Shown in pieces: positions 1 to 5,550 of a DNA stretch of 9,716 nucleotides. A program made the translations under genes and the position numbers. How positions within the stretch are numbered: the first letter of the stretch is position 1; every line of letters begins with the position of its first letter. The notes under the pieces were generated by a model. The model did no database searches. It worked only from the letters and a program-made list of their open reading frames with translations, and was not told where the DNA came from. The DNA is taken from contig DANZ01000133.1 of the NCBI GenBank assembly GCA_002501695.1, positions 1 through 9,716 on the forward strand, read 5' to 3'. The stretch comes from Methanolobus sp. UBA474. GTDB lineage: Archaea; Halobacteriota; Methanosarcinia; Methanosarcinales; Methanosarcinaceae.

Positions 1-178
1 GTTCTTCCAGCACGCAGGCAGATCCCGCCAGAAGAAAAACACCGACTGCCTGCGTGATCAGAACAACAGAATAAACGTTTGCCTTCTTTGAGGCAAACCC
101 TCCGCTAAAATCGCCGGCTCCCCAGGAAGCGGCTGAGATCAATCCAAAGAATACAACAAGAAATTCTGCAGGGATCAT
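1..178 (-). CDS. EamA/DMT-family transporter, N-terminal fragment (runs off the left edge)
   Basis: Only the first 59 codons are present; the rest lies left of base 1. The protein starts MIPAEFLVVFFGLISAASWG and continues with a GDFSGG motif followed by Lys-Lys, then a second hydrophobic stretch. This layout of one helix at about residues 4-22, a short polar loop with G-D-F-x-G-G, and a second helix at about 34-54 is typical of the first two segments of EamA-type drug/metabolite transporters, usually ten-helix inner-membrane carriers. The substrate cannot be told. The start at 178 is set by an in-frame TGA at 190-188 and by a GAGG ribosome site about eight bases before ATG. A weak TATA-like sequence lies near 239-249 on this strand. 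Family call is moderately sure. Confidence 0.72.
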   Translation of the reverse strand, partial: MIPAEFLVVFFGLISAASWGAGDFSGGFASKKANVYSVVLITQAVGVFLLAGSACVLEE

Positions 179-540
179 GCAAATGCCTCATAATTTAAAC
201 CGTACCAAAGAGCTCACTTGTAAATGCGGCGCTTTTGACTATAAACCTCTTACAAGGATTGACCTGTTACAAAGATTTATGCTGATCGGCTCTTCTAGAT
301 TCTCTATGCTTTAGTAATTAAACGACCGTAACTATTTGAAATATACAGTTTGAGAGTGACCCGATCAATGGGTGCATGCGGGGTAAATATGATCTCTGGA
401 AGATAGACCATATAATGAGAATTAAGGACATGCTCTTGAAGTTTAGATCTTAAAATAGAGTGAAATTATAACGTCGTCATAATTACGCTCACGAATAAAA
501 AGTACTTTCGTTCGTATTATTAAGAACAGATTAAGTTATA
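179..540. other. AT-rich intergenic stretch without a recognisable gene
   Basis: This is the left half of the gap upstream of the EamA transporter gene. I found no coding frame of useful length with a ribosome site, no tRNA-like fold and no long repeat. It contains a short palindrome AAAGTACTTT at 499-508 and a TATA-like TTATATAAAG at 536-545 on the plus strand. Presumably it holds the promoter of the leftward transporter gene. Confidence 0.5.
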
Positions 541-557
541 TAAAGAAAAGGCCTACT

Positions 558-590
558 AGATATTGCGAGCTTAAGTCACTCGCAATATCT
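558..590 (-). terminator. 12-bp hairpin followed by a T-rich tract
   Basis: AGATATTGCGAG (558-569) and CTCGCAATATCT (579-590) are perfect inverted repeats around a nine-base loop. On the minus strand the stem is followed by AGTAGGCCTTTTCTTT, giving the classic hairpin and T-run layout. On the plus strand no T-run follows, so the minus orientation is favoured. Confidence 0.5.
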
Positions 591-669
591 AACAAGAAAT
601 ATTGGGGAATATTTCGGATCTGTCAGGAGAGAGGCGCCTTAAAGCGTGGTGGTTTTCCGGGCGCCTCAC
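589..669 (-). CDS. Candidate 26-aa small ORF with perfect Shine-Dalgarno
   Basis: A GTG codon at 669-667 opens 26 codons ending in TAG (591-589). The peptide begins MRRPENHHALRRL and ends in Cys; it is basic, has an adjacent His-His pair and no hydrophobic segment. The upstream TAAGGAGGT is as long a match to the 16S rRNA tail as one sees, but only three bases separate GGAGG from GTG, which is short. The codons just after GTG lie inside an 8-bp GC-rich stem that could hide the start, and the stop codon touches the terminator-like stem. I recognise no family. It may be a real small protein, a leader peptide, or chance within a structured RNA. Confidence 0.3.
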   Translation of the reverse strand: MRRPENHHALRRLSPDRSEIFPNISC

Positions 670-672
670 ATA

Positions 673-681
673 CCTCCTTAG
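673..681 (-). promoter_or_regulatory. Perfect Shine-Dalgarno sequence in the gap
   Basis: The minus strand reads TAAGGAGGT, nine bases complementary to the archaeal 16S rRNA 3' end. It is followed directly by TATGTGA, so ATG (671-669) would be a start-stop and GTG (669-667) opens the 26-codon frame. No larger gene starts here, so this site stands out in an otherwise gene-free gap. Confidence 0.55.
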
Positions 682-691
682 TCTCAGGACC

Positions 692-726
692 AAAAGTGTT
701 CTCATTCTATAAAAAGCGTTCTCATT
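692..726 (-). repeat. Tandem 15-base operator-like repeats at a predicted promoter
   Basis: On the minus strand AATGAGAACGCTTTT (726-712) and AATGAGAACACTTTT (706-692) differ at one base and are exactly 20 bases apart, about two helical turns. One copy lies between the minus-strand TATA box (737-731) and its predicted start near 710. The other lies just downstream of that start, where bound protein would block initiation. A third, opposite-strand copy (ATGAGAACATTT) lies at 769-780. The binding protein is unknown; the neighbouring winged-helix regulator is one candidate. Confidence 0.5.
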
Positions 727-730
727 AGCG

Positions 731-737
731 ATTTATA
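731..737 (-). promoter_or_regulatory. TATA box of the candidate small transcript
   Basis: The minus strand reads TATAAAT, bounded on its upstream side by the inverted repeat at 738-789. Start would be expected about 22-27 bases downstream, near 708-711. No clear BRE purines precede it. Confidence 0.4.
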
Positions 738-789
738 CATCCGGCAACGGGCATTTCCATAGTGATATATGAGAACATTTGCCCGGATG
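738..789. repeat. Inverted repeat with 10-bp arms abutting the TATA box
   Basis: CATCCGGCAA (738-747) pairs with TTGCCCGGATG (779-789) with a single bulged C at 782. The 31-base interval between the arms carries the third ATGAGAAC element (769-776). The left arm ends exactly at the minus-strand TATA box. It could be an operator or a hairpin in the 3' region of the regulator transcript. Confidence 0.4.
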
Positions 790-866
790 GCTTCTCATAA
801 ACACTTAAGGTGCTTCTTAGATCCTACATTCTATAGAATAAGCAGTTTTAGAAGATACAGATCACT

Positions 867-1664
867 TTAGATCTCAGTTACTGGTATAGACTCTCTCAGA
901 TAATGCTCAAAAAGCTCCTTTGCCCATATTAATGCAGAGGGATTATCGGAAGATAAATATTTATGGTCGTAGGTGCCTGTTTTATCATAGATTCTCATCA
1001 TAAATGAAAAGTCATTATGCCCAAAGGACACAAAACCCATTCTCTCTGGATAAAGGTATAATTTGTTATGTTCACTTCTAAGAAGGAGCTTCAAACTTTC
1101 ATTTTGTCCCTCTTTGATCTTTGTAAGAAGCTCTTCGGATATCACCAGCCACATGCTTATTCCATGGTCCTTGAAATCTTCAAGTATCGATGTGAAGTTG
1201 GGAAAAAGAAAAGTCGTGACCGAAACCTGAAAGGTCGATCTTCTGGCATTTTCTAGTGCATGTTTAGATGGTTCGCATAATTCTGCTGTAGGGACGGCTG
1301 TTACCAGGGTATATGGCTCAAGTTCACGTAATCTTGCATGCAATTGCGGAGGAATGAAATCAAGGTCGCGGGTTCCCCAGTACTCAATGTCCTCATCGAA
1401 GATCCCGAGGGTACCCAGAAGAGGTTCCATCTTATCAGCTACCAGTTTTCCAATAGCTGTTAATTCGTAACTGTCGTCATAGTGAGTAATAAGATAGTGG
1501 CGTTCCAGTGTCTTGAGCTGTGGAAGCAGCGCCTGCCTGGTAGTATCAAGGGATTTGAGGAGAACTTCCATCTCCTGTGCTCCATCCCTGAGTAAAAGGA
1601 GGACTTTTTTTCTTTTCTCAGAAGCAAATATAACTTCAAGCAATGGTTTCTTCATATACAGCAC
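867..1664 (-). CDS. FilR1/Msr-type winged helix-turn-helix regulator
   Basis: This 265-aa protein is probably a DNA-binding transcription factor of the archaeal family with an N-terminal winged helix and a C-terminal FilR1 (formerly DUF1724) domain. Known members include FilR1 of Methanothrix and the Msr regulators of methyltransferase genes in Methanosarcina. Seen here: a winged helix at about residues 8-80, with ASEKRKKVLLLLRDG and the LDTTRQALLPQLKTLE recognition region, the family hallmark YWGTRDLDFIP at 95-105, and a sensor-like C-terminal half ending in LFEHYLRESIPVTEI. Length is usual for the family. The upstream start is GTG at 1664; ATG at 1655 (MKKPLLEV) fits family alignments better and may be the true start. 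A TATA box at 1730-1723 serves it. It is divergent from the DUF1638 gene, a likely target. Its ligand is unknown. Confidence 0.88.
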   Translation of the reverse strand: MLYMKKPLLEVIFASEKRKKVLLLLRDGAQEMEVLLKSLDTTRQALLPQLKTLERHYLITHYDDSYELTAIGKLVADKMEPLLGTLGIFDEDIEYWGTRDLDFIPPQLHARLRELEPYTLVTAVPTAELCEPSKHALENARRSTFQVSVTTFLFPNFTSILEDFKDHGISMWLVISEELLTKIKEGQNESLKLLLRSEHNKLYLYPERMGFVSFGHNDFSFMMRIYDKTGTYDHKYLSSDNPSALIWAKELFEHYLRESIPVTEI

Positions 1665-1722
1665 ATCCCATCAGGCAATTGTAATTTCAGATGGCACTTT
1701 ATTTTAAAGAACTGCTTACTGC

Positions 1723-1730
1723 TATTTATA
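1723..1730 (-). promoter_or_regulatory. TATA box of the FilR1-type regulator gene
   Basis: The minus strand reads GGTTTGTATAAATAGC, with TATAAATA at 1730-1723. The predicted start near 1700 leaves a leader of about 35-45 bases before the GTG or ATG start. Confidence 0.5.
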
Positions 1731-1813
1731 CAAACCGAATGACTTTTTTATTGCAATGATATCGGCTTCTTAAGTACACATGATCCGGGTCATTATATCA
1801 CACGTTGATTGTA

Positions 1814-1847
1814 AGTGGTCATCAATTCATGCTTGAGATCAACCACT
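1814..1847. repeat. Imperfect palindrome in the divergent control region
   Basis: AGTGGTCATCAA begins at 1814 and GATCAACCACT ends at 1847. The outer six bases (AGTGGT/ACCACT) match perfectly, and inner ATCA/TGAT parts match with a one-base slip. It lies between the regulator promoter and the TATA-like sequence of the DUF1638 gene, so it is a reasonable operator candidate for the regulator. Confidence 0.35.
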
Positions 1848-1868
1848 GTATTTTTCTAACCTGTAACT

Positions 1869-1904
1869 ACATATATTAGTATTGGAGTAGTTAGTCCAGA
1901 GGGA
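1869..1904 (+). promoter_or_regulatory. Promoter and ribosome site of the DUF1638 gene
   Basis: A TATA-like CATATATTA lies at about 1870-1878 and would start transcription near 1898. GAGGGA at 1899-1904 is the ribosome site, four bases before ATG. If both are right the leader is very short; a promoter further upstream is possible. Confidence 0.4.
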
Positions 1905-1907
1905 GAA

Positions 1908-2717
1908 ATGCCTGTTTTAAGTATACTTGGCTGCAAAATACTCCAGGACGAGCTTGTCTGGCTTTTGTCAAATGACCCGCAGGTCATGCAAATTGTGATC
2001 GTCGCGAGTGGTAATATCTCAGAGTTCACTGAAAAACTCGATGGTCAGGATATCAATTATAAGGTCCTGCCATTTGAAAAGATACCACGTGTTCTTGAGA
2101 GGACTGATAAGGACAAGTTAACTGTTGTTATAAACCTTCTGGAGCTTGGGTTGCATGCAGTACCAAGTGAACTTAAATCCCGCGTATATCAGAATATAGG
2201 GGCAATGACATTCTTTTCTGATGGGATACTTCTCTTTTACGGGCTTTGCGGCAATGTTCTTGGCAACGTTGAGGAGGATTTCTGTCTGGAAAAGGATGGC
2301 TGCACAGTAAGGATACTCAGGGATAGCGAACGGATAGTGGATGACTGCATCGGAGCAACTGTCGGGGGAGGTGCGAACTACCTGAAGTTGCTGAAAACCC
2401 ACAGCAAAGAGCCTGCTTTCTTTTTTACACCCATGTACGCCAGCTCCTGGAAAGAGGTCCTAAATGTGAATAAATATCACCCAGCTCCTGAAAAGGCGCT
2501 GAAGATAGCAAAGATTGTCAATGAACGCGCCGGATATTGCAGGGTTGCAAAGGTCAGGACCGGACTTGCCTATGTAAAGGACATCGATAAAAAGATAGAA
2601 GAATTTGCCGACCTGTTCGGATACACTACATTTGAGATCACCGGTAGCCAGGAGATATTCGAGAAATGCTACCTCTCGATCAAGAATGAGATATATGAGA
2701 TATGTAACACCGTCTGA
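1908..2717 (+). CDS. DUF1638 domain protein
   Basis: This 269-aa soluble protein matches the DUF1638 family as I recall it from Methanosarcina and relatives, where members often sit near corrinoid methyltransferase genes. No reaction is established that I can name. Visible family traits are the N-terminal LSILGCKILQDELVWLL, the central ILLFYGLCGNVLGN (about residues 107-120) and the DDCIGATVGGGANYL segment (145-159). The cysteines in these three motifs (C9, C114, C147) are candidate metal or cofactor ligands. There is no signal peptide or membrane segment. The start is supported by GAGGGA just upstream. It is divergent from a FilR1-type regulator and ends 41 bases from the convergent flavoprotein. 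A role in methyl-compound metabolism is inference from family and neighbour; no methyltransferase or corrinoid protein is in the window. Confidence 0.82.
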   Translation: MPVLSILGCKILQDELVWLLSNDPQVMQIVIVASGNISEFTEKLDGQDINYKVLPFEKIPRVLERTDKDKLTVVINLLELGLHAVPSELKSRVYQNIGAMTFFSDGILLFYGLCGNVLGNVEEDFCLEKDGCTVRILRDSERIVDDCIGATVGGGANYLKLLKTHSKEPAFFFTPMYASSWKEVLNVNKYHPAPEKALKIAKIVNERAGYCRVAKVRTGLAYVKDIDKKIEEFADLFGYTTFEITGSQEIFEKCYLSIKNEIYEICNTV

Positions 2718-2740
2718 TCAAAGCTGGCCTTTCAATGACG

Positions 2741-2759
2741 GAGTGATATTCTCTCACTC
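2741..2759. terminator. Short hairpin between convergent genes
   Basis: GAGTGA (2741-2746) and TCACTC (2754-2759) are perfect six-base inverted repeats with a seven-base loop. They fill the gap between the DUF1638 stop at 2717 and the flavoprotein stop at 2761-2759. It may help end both transcripts. No long T-run follows on either strand, so this is tentative. Confidence 0.3.
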
Positions 2760-3433
2760 TATTCTGTCCGGTGCTTTCCGGAGTCTTTGATCTGCTGAGC
2801 GAACCTGACTCCCATATCAAAGGCTTTCCTGCAATCCTTCGGGAATTCTTCATCCCTTCTCTTTGTCTTTTCTTCGACATTAAAGCGCGTTGAAACGTAT
2901 TTCGAATAATCGTCAAACTGGTAGGTGTCAGTAACATACAGGGACTCCGATGACCCGAAAAGCCTCCCCAGGACCATCTCTACGCCCTTAAGATTCTGTT
3001 CGTACCCCACTGCTTTCACCATCTCCTGATTTACATTCATCGTATAGATGAAACCTGTCGGCATCTTCTTTTTGGAAAGAGTGGACATTTCCCTGTCATA
3101 CGCCAGATACTGGAACAAAAGCCTCTCCAGAAATGACCTCATCTCTCCGGTCACTCCCCCGAAATAGATGGGAGAGCCAAGGATCAGGGCATCAGCCTCT
3201 TCAATCTTCCTGAGGACCGCAGTCAGGCCGTCCTTCATGGCGCAAACGCCATAGCTTTCCCCGTTTACCCGCTTGCAGGCAAAACAACTTATGCAGCCCT
3301 TATAATCAAGATCATAGAGATGGATGAGCTCCGTTTCCGCTCCCTCTGAAGCCGCCCCCTCAAGCGCCTGCTTTAGGACTGTGGCAGTGTTCCAGTTCTT
3401 CCTGGGACTTCCGTTAATTGCTATTACTTTCAT
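2759..3433 (-). CDS. Isf-like flavodoxin-fold NAD(P)H/FMN oxidoreductase
   Basis: The 224-aa product is a cytoplasmic flavoprotein of the NADPH-dependent FMN reductase / iron-sulfur flavoprotein group. The start MKVIAINGSPRKNWNTATVL is the first strand and FMN phosphate loop, though the usual glycine after RKN is Trp. ALILGSPIYFGGVTGEMRSFLERL (about residues 85-108) is the second flavin-contact motif. Cysteines at 47, 50, 53 and 64 form CX2CX2CX10C. Isf proteins use a compact motif of this kind for a 4Fe-4S cluster, but here the last gap is long, so a cluster is possible but not certain. Likely roles are electron transfer or reduction of quinones, O2 or peroxide; the substrate is unknown. GAGG lies nine bases before ATG and a TATTTAA-type box is at 3480-3473. 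The stop is TAG. Confidence 0.85.
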   Translation of the reverse strand: MKVIAINGSPRKNWNTATVLKQALEGAASEGAETELIHLYDLDYKGCISCFACKRVNGESYGVCAMKDGLTAVLRKIEEADALILGSPIYFGGVTGEMRSFLERLLFQYLAYDREMSTLSKKKMPTGFIYTMNVNQEMVKAVGYEQNLKGVEMVLGRLFGSSESLYVTDTYQFDDYSKYVSTRFNVEEKTKRRDEEFPKDCRKAFDMGVRFAQQIKDSGKHRTE

Positions 3434-3472
3434 GCGACATGCCTCTTAATGCAGAGAGTGAGTTGCTTTTAG

Positions 3473-3480
3473 TTAAATAA
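3473..3480 (-). promoter_or_regulatory. TATA box of the flavoprotein gene
   Basis: The minus strand reads GATTTATTTAACT, with TTATTTAA at 3480-3473. The predicted start near 3450 gives a short leader carrying the GAGG ribosome site. Confidence 0.4.
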
Positions 3481-3524
3481 ATCTCTCCCGGGTTTTGTGA
3501 GATTCATTCATTTGCAGTTGTATT

Positions 3525-3573
3525 TTATCGACTGTGCTCGACAGAATATGCAGATATTATCGACTATACTCGA
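3525..3573 (+). repeat. Paired 17-base palindromic boxes upstream of the ATPase gene
   Basis: TTATCGACTGTGCTCGA (3525-3541) and TTATCGACTATACTCGA (3557-3573) differ at two bases and start 32 bases apart, about three helical turns. Each has TCGA half-sites in mirror arrangement; the second box, read as ATCGACTATACTCGAT, is palindromic at 14 of 16 bases. The second box ends four bases before the ATPase TATA box and so covers the TFB-binding site. This is a strong operator candidate, probably for a dimeric repressor bound cooperatively, or for feedback by the ATPase itself. Confidence 0.6.
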
Positions 3574-3577
3574 TGGG

Positions 3578-3587
3578 TATATAAATA
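3578..3587 (+). promoter_or_regulatory. TATA box giving a leaderless ATPase transcript
   Basis: TATATAAATA is a strong archaeal TATA box. Initiation about 22-27 bases downstream falls at about 3604-3609, on or next to the GTG start at 3607. No ribosome site lies between, which fits leaderless translation. Confidence 0.6.
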
Positions 3588-3606
3588 AAAAACACATTTA
3601 TCCCAT

Positions 3607-4935
3607 GTGGATACAAGAGAAAAACTGAAAAGTGCTATTGTTGATTGGCAGGGAAGAGCATTACCGTCGCTGCAGAAGCGCAGGTATGTGCTGAACATCG
3701 ATGCGCCTCACATTAATGACATAGTGGGCGTCAGAAGATGCGGCAAGACCTACTATATGTACCAGTTAATATCGGAACTGATCGATAGTGGCGTGCCAAA
3801 AAGCAATATACTGTACCTGAACCTTGATGATGACAGGCTGCAGCCTCTTAACGGCGATGAGCTCCAACTGATGATAGAGACCTTCCGGGAAATTCAGGAG
3901 ATATCCGAAGAGAATCGTTTGTACCTTTTTCTTGACGAGATCCAGGATTTTCCTTCATGGGAGCGCTGGGTCAAAGGCATCTATGACAGGAAGCAAAATG
4001 TGAAGATGGTCATAAGCGGCTCAAATGCATCCCTTCTCTCGCAGGATATATCCACCCTGCTGACAGGCCGGCATCTCAGCACCAGGATGTTCCCTTTTAG
4101 TTTTGCAGAATTCCTGGATTATCATGCAATTGATTATGATCTGAAAACTTTTCCTTATTCGGAAAACAAGGCACTGATCAAGCGCATGTTCAACGAGTAC
4201 CTGGAAAAAGGCGGTTTCCCGGAAACCATAGTCTATCCATCTGTCCGGCATCTGGAAACCTTGCAGTCCTACTTTGACGATATAATCTACCGTGACATCA
4301 TTTCCAGGCATGGCATACGCAATCCTCTTATCTTCAAGGATCTGGCACTATTCTGCATATCGAATATCGCAAAACCGCATACCTACAACTCTCTCAAGAG
4401 GCTATTCTCAAATTATTCTTCTCTCAGTACGGATTCAATAATTGATTATATTGCGTACCTTGAGGACGCCTTCCTTATCTTTAGCGTCAGCCATTACGAC
4501 GACTCCCTGAAGCAGCAACTGAACAAACCCCGGAAACTCTATTGCATCGACACAGGCATGATAAATGCCGTGTCCTTCAAACTCTCCTCGGATACCGGAA
4601 GGTTATATGAGAACCTAGTCTTCATCCATCTCCTGCACTCCGGCAGCGAGATCTACTACTGGCAGGACCCGAAGGGCCTTGAGGTTGATTTCGTAACAAA
4701 GGAAGGCCTTGAGCCCACTCGCCTGATACAGGTCTGCTCAGACATATCAGATCCGGAAACAAAAGAGCGCGAGCTCAACGGCCTGCTGGCCGGAATGAAG
4801 AATTTCAGAATGCAGGAGGGAACTATCATTACTGCGGATGTTTTTGGTGAGGAAAAGGTTGACGGGAGAAGGGTGAGGTATGTGCCTCTGTGGTATTGGT
4901 TGCTGGAGAGTGATAGCAGGGAGAAGGGCATTTGA
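3607..4935 (+). CDS. AAA+ ATPase with C-terminal DUF4143 domain
   Basis: This 442-aa protein belongs to the large archaeal/bacterial AAA_14-DUF4143 ATPase group, whose cellular role is mostly unknown. In order: a short N-terminal helix region, Walker A GVRRCGKT (41-48), Walker B LFLDEIQ (107-113, D110/E111), a sensor-1-like ISGSN (136-140), the typical LTGRH (152-156) and PFSFAEFLDY motifs, then a helical middle. The C-terminal DUF4143 has YYWQDPKGLEVDFVTKEG, with E359 and D361 in a restriction-nuclease-like fold. The lysine expected for PD-(D/E)xK cleavage is replaced by LIQVCSD, so this part is probably not a nuclease. Full family length. GTG is the only workable start, since the next Met falls after Walker A. 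It stands alone behind paired operator-like boxes, and T-runs follow it. Confidence 0.88.
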   Translation: MDTREKLKSAIVDWQGRALPSLQKRRYVLNIDAPHINDIVGVRRCGKTYYMYQLISELIDSGVPKSNILYLNLDDDRLQPLNGDELQLMIETFREIQEISEENRLYLFLDEIQDFPSWERWVKGIYDRKQNVKMVISGSNASLLSQDISTLLTGRHLSTRMFPFSFAEFLDYHAIDYDLKTFPYSENKALIKRMFNEYLEKGGFPETIVYPSVRHLETLQSYFDDIIYRDIISRHGIRNPLIFKDLALFCISNIAKPHTYNSLKRLFSNYSSLSTDSIIDYIAYLEDAFLIFSVSHYDDSLKQQLNKPRKLYCIDTGMINAVSFKLSSDTGRLYENLVFIHLLHSGSEIYYWQDPKGLEVDFVTKEGLEPTRLIQVCSDISDPETKERELNGLLAGMKNFRMQEGTIITADVFGEEKVDGRRVRYVPLWYWLLESDSREKGI

Positions 4936-4950
4936 TTGAGTTTAATGATT

Positions 4951-5016
4951 CTTTTTTCAGGTAGGTTATTTTGGTATCTTCAATTGCCTATTTATTTCCA
5001 ATTAAGTCCTTTTTTC
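4951..5016 (+). terminator. T-rich termination region after the ATPase gene
   Basis: Two T-runs lie shortly after the stop at 4935: TTCTTTTTTC near 4951-4960 and CCTTTTTTCTG near 5008-5018. Oligo-T without a required hairpin is the normal archaeal terminator. Confidence 0.45.
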
Positions 5017-5018
5017 TG

Positions 5019-5064
5019 TGCTGTATTTATCTGAGTGGCTTCAATAAGCACTTCCTGTACAGCA
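5019..5064. repeat. Nested inverted repeat between convergent genes
   Basis: An outer stem TGCTGTA/TACAGCA (5019-5025 with 5058-5064) encloses an inner stem AGTG(G)CTT/AAGCACT (5034-5041 with 5046-5052, one bulged G, CAAT loop). A separate palindrome AATTCCAGGAATT follows at 5066-5078. It sits between the ATPase and the small CxxC protein gene and may mark a transcript end or a processed RNA. Confidence 0.4.
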
Positions 5065-5135
5065 TAATTCCAGGAATTCTACTATAAATCACACTATAAT
5101 TATTTTAGTAAATCTGGTTATTTTTTATCCTTCAT

Positions 5136-5354
5136 CTATAAGTACTCCACACCCTTATAAGTCCCACACTTATCACATTTATGTATCTCTACATTCACCG
5201 TTGATGTATTGAGAATGCCATACATCCTTGTAACCAAGCCATTGATTCTTTGATCACTAAGGAACTGCTCTTTTTCGTCGGGTTCTAAAAAACGGCTGTA
5301 TTTATCGATAATTCTCATACTTTCATTACACTGGCTGCATGCTTGTTTTTCCAT
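5136..5354 (-). CDS. Small double-CxxC (zinc-ribbon-like) protein, 72 aa
   Basis: The product has Cys pairs at both ends: C6-x-x-C9 in the N-terminal ACSQCN and C60-x-x-C63 in KCDKCGTYKG near the C-terminus, with a 50-residue charged helical middle (DKYSRFLEPDEKEQFLSD and on). Four cysteines in two CxxC knuckles fit one zinc site of a rubredoxin/zinc-ribbon type, although the spacing is long. I do not recognise a named family. The start is secure: AAGGTGG lies four bases before ATG, and AATATAAA at 5410-5403 is a suitable TATA box. It is divergent from the NERD-helicase gene with 203 bases between, shares its AT-rich composition, and might be a regulator or partner of it. The stop is TAG, followed five codons later by TAA. 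Confidence 0.72.
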   Translation of the reverse strand: MEKQACSQCNESMRIIDKYSRFLEPDEKEQFLSDQRINGLVTRMYGILNTSTVNVEIHKCDKCGTYKGVEYL

Positions 5355-5402
5355 TTGTCCACCTTGAAATTTGTTCTATACCAATACAAAAATCAACAAT
5401 GG

Positions 5403-5410
5403 TTTATATT
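5403..5410 (-). promoter_or_regulatory. TATA box of the double-CxxC protein gene
   Basis: The minus strand reads CGAATATAAACC. A start near 5382 would leave a leader of about 28 bases with the AAGGTGG ribosome site. Confidence 0.45.
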
Positions 5411-5502
5411 CGTCTGGTTAGCAGGGTGAAAGTATTGTTTCAAAGTGGTTTACTGATCGAGAATGTAATTTACAGGCTAGTGAACAAGTTAACTTTTATA
5501 GC

Positions 5503-5550
5503 TTATAATAGCATATAGATATTAATAAACAAATAATAAATTAAAAAGGA
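5503..5550 (+). promoter_or_regulatory. Promoter and ribosome site of the NERD-helicase gene
   Basis: TTATAATA at 5503-5510 is the best TATA-like sequence in a very AT-rich stretch, predicting a start near 5530. AAAGGA at 5545-5550 lies seven bases before ATG. Other TATA-like runs nearby (TTTATAG, CATATAG) make the exact box uncertain. Confidence 0.4.

Larger units (their letters stand above)
541..710 (-). ncRNA. Candidate small transcript (sRNA or mRNA of a 26-codon peptide)
   Basis: Read on the minus strand, this stretch has a complete small transcription unit. A TATA box (TATAAAT, 737-731) predicts a start near 710. A perfect Shine-Dalgarno sequence follows (680-673), then a GTG ORF (669-589). 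Three perfect inverted repeats come in a row: 631-638 with 660-667 (8 bp), 596-603 with 608-615 (8 bp, GGGG/CCCC loop) and 558-569 with 579-590 (12 bp). The last stem is followed by CCTTTTCTTT (551-542), like a hairpin-plus-T terminator. The repeats and motifs are seen directly. That the unit is transcribed, and whether it acts as RNA or message, is inference. It could instead be a structured 3' UTR of the regulator gene at 867-1664. Confidence 0.45.

Noticed and set aside
769..870. 33-codon plus-strand ORF starting in the third ATGAGAAC element
   Set aside because: It has no ribosome site, overlaps the 3' end of the regulator gene by only a few bases and has an unremarkable basic composition; the repeat element explains the ATG.
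2118..2402. 94-codon minus-strand ORF inside the DUF1638 gene
   Set aside because: It is antisense to conserved DUF1638 motifs, without a ribosome site or family likeness; a shadow of the real gene.
2732..2761. Read-through of the flavoprotein TAG as pyrrolysine
   Set aside because: It would add only eight further residues before TGA and the protein is already full length; the region also holds the convergent hairpin.
3525..3573. Two 17-base repeats as a remnant CRISPR array
   Set aside because: There are only two copies, the 15-base interval is far too short for a spacer, and they abut a promoter, so an operator is the better reading.
3605..3628. ATG at 3605 as the ATPase start
   Set aside because: It is in a different frame and meets TGA after seven codons; GTG at 3607 is the frame that carries Walker A.
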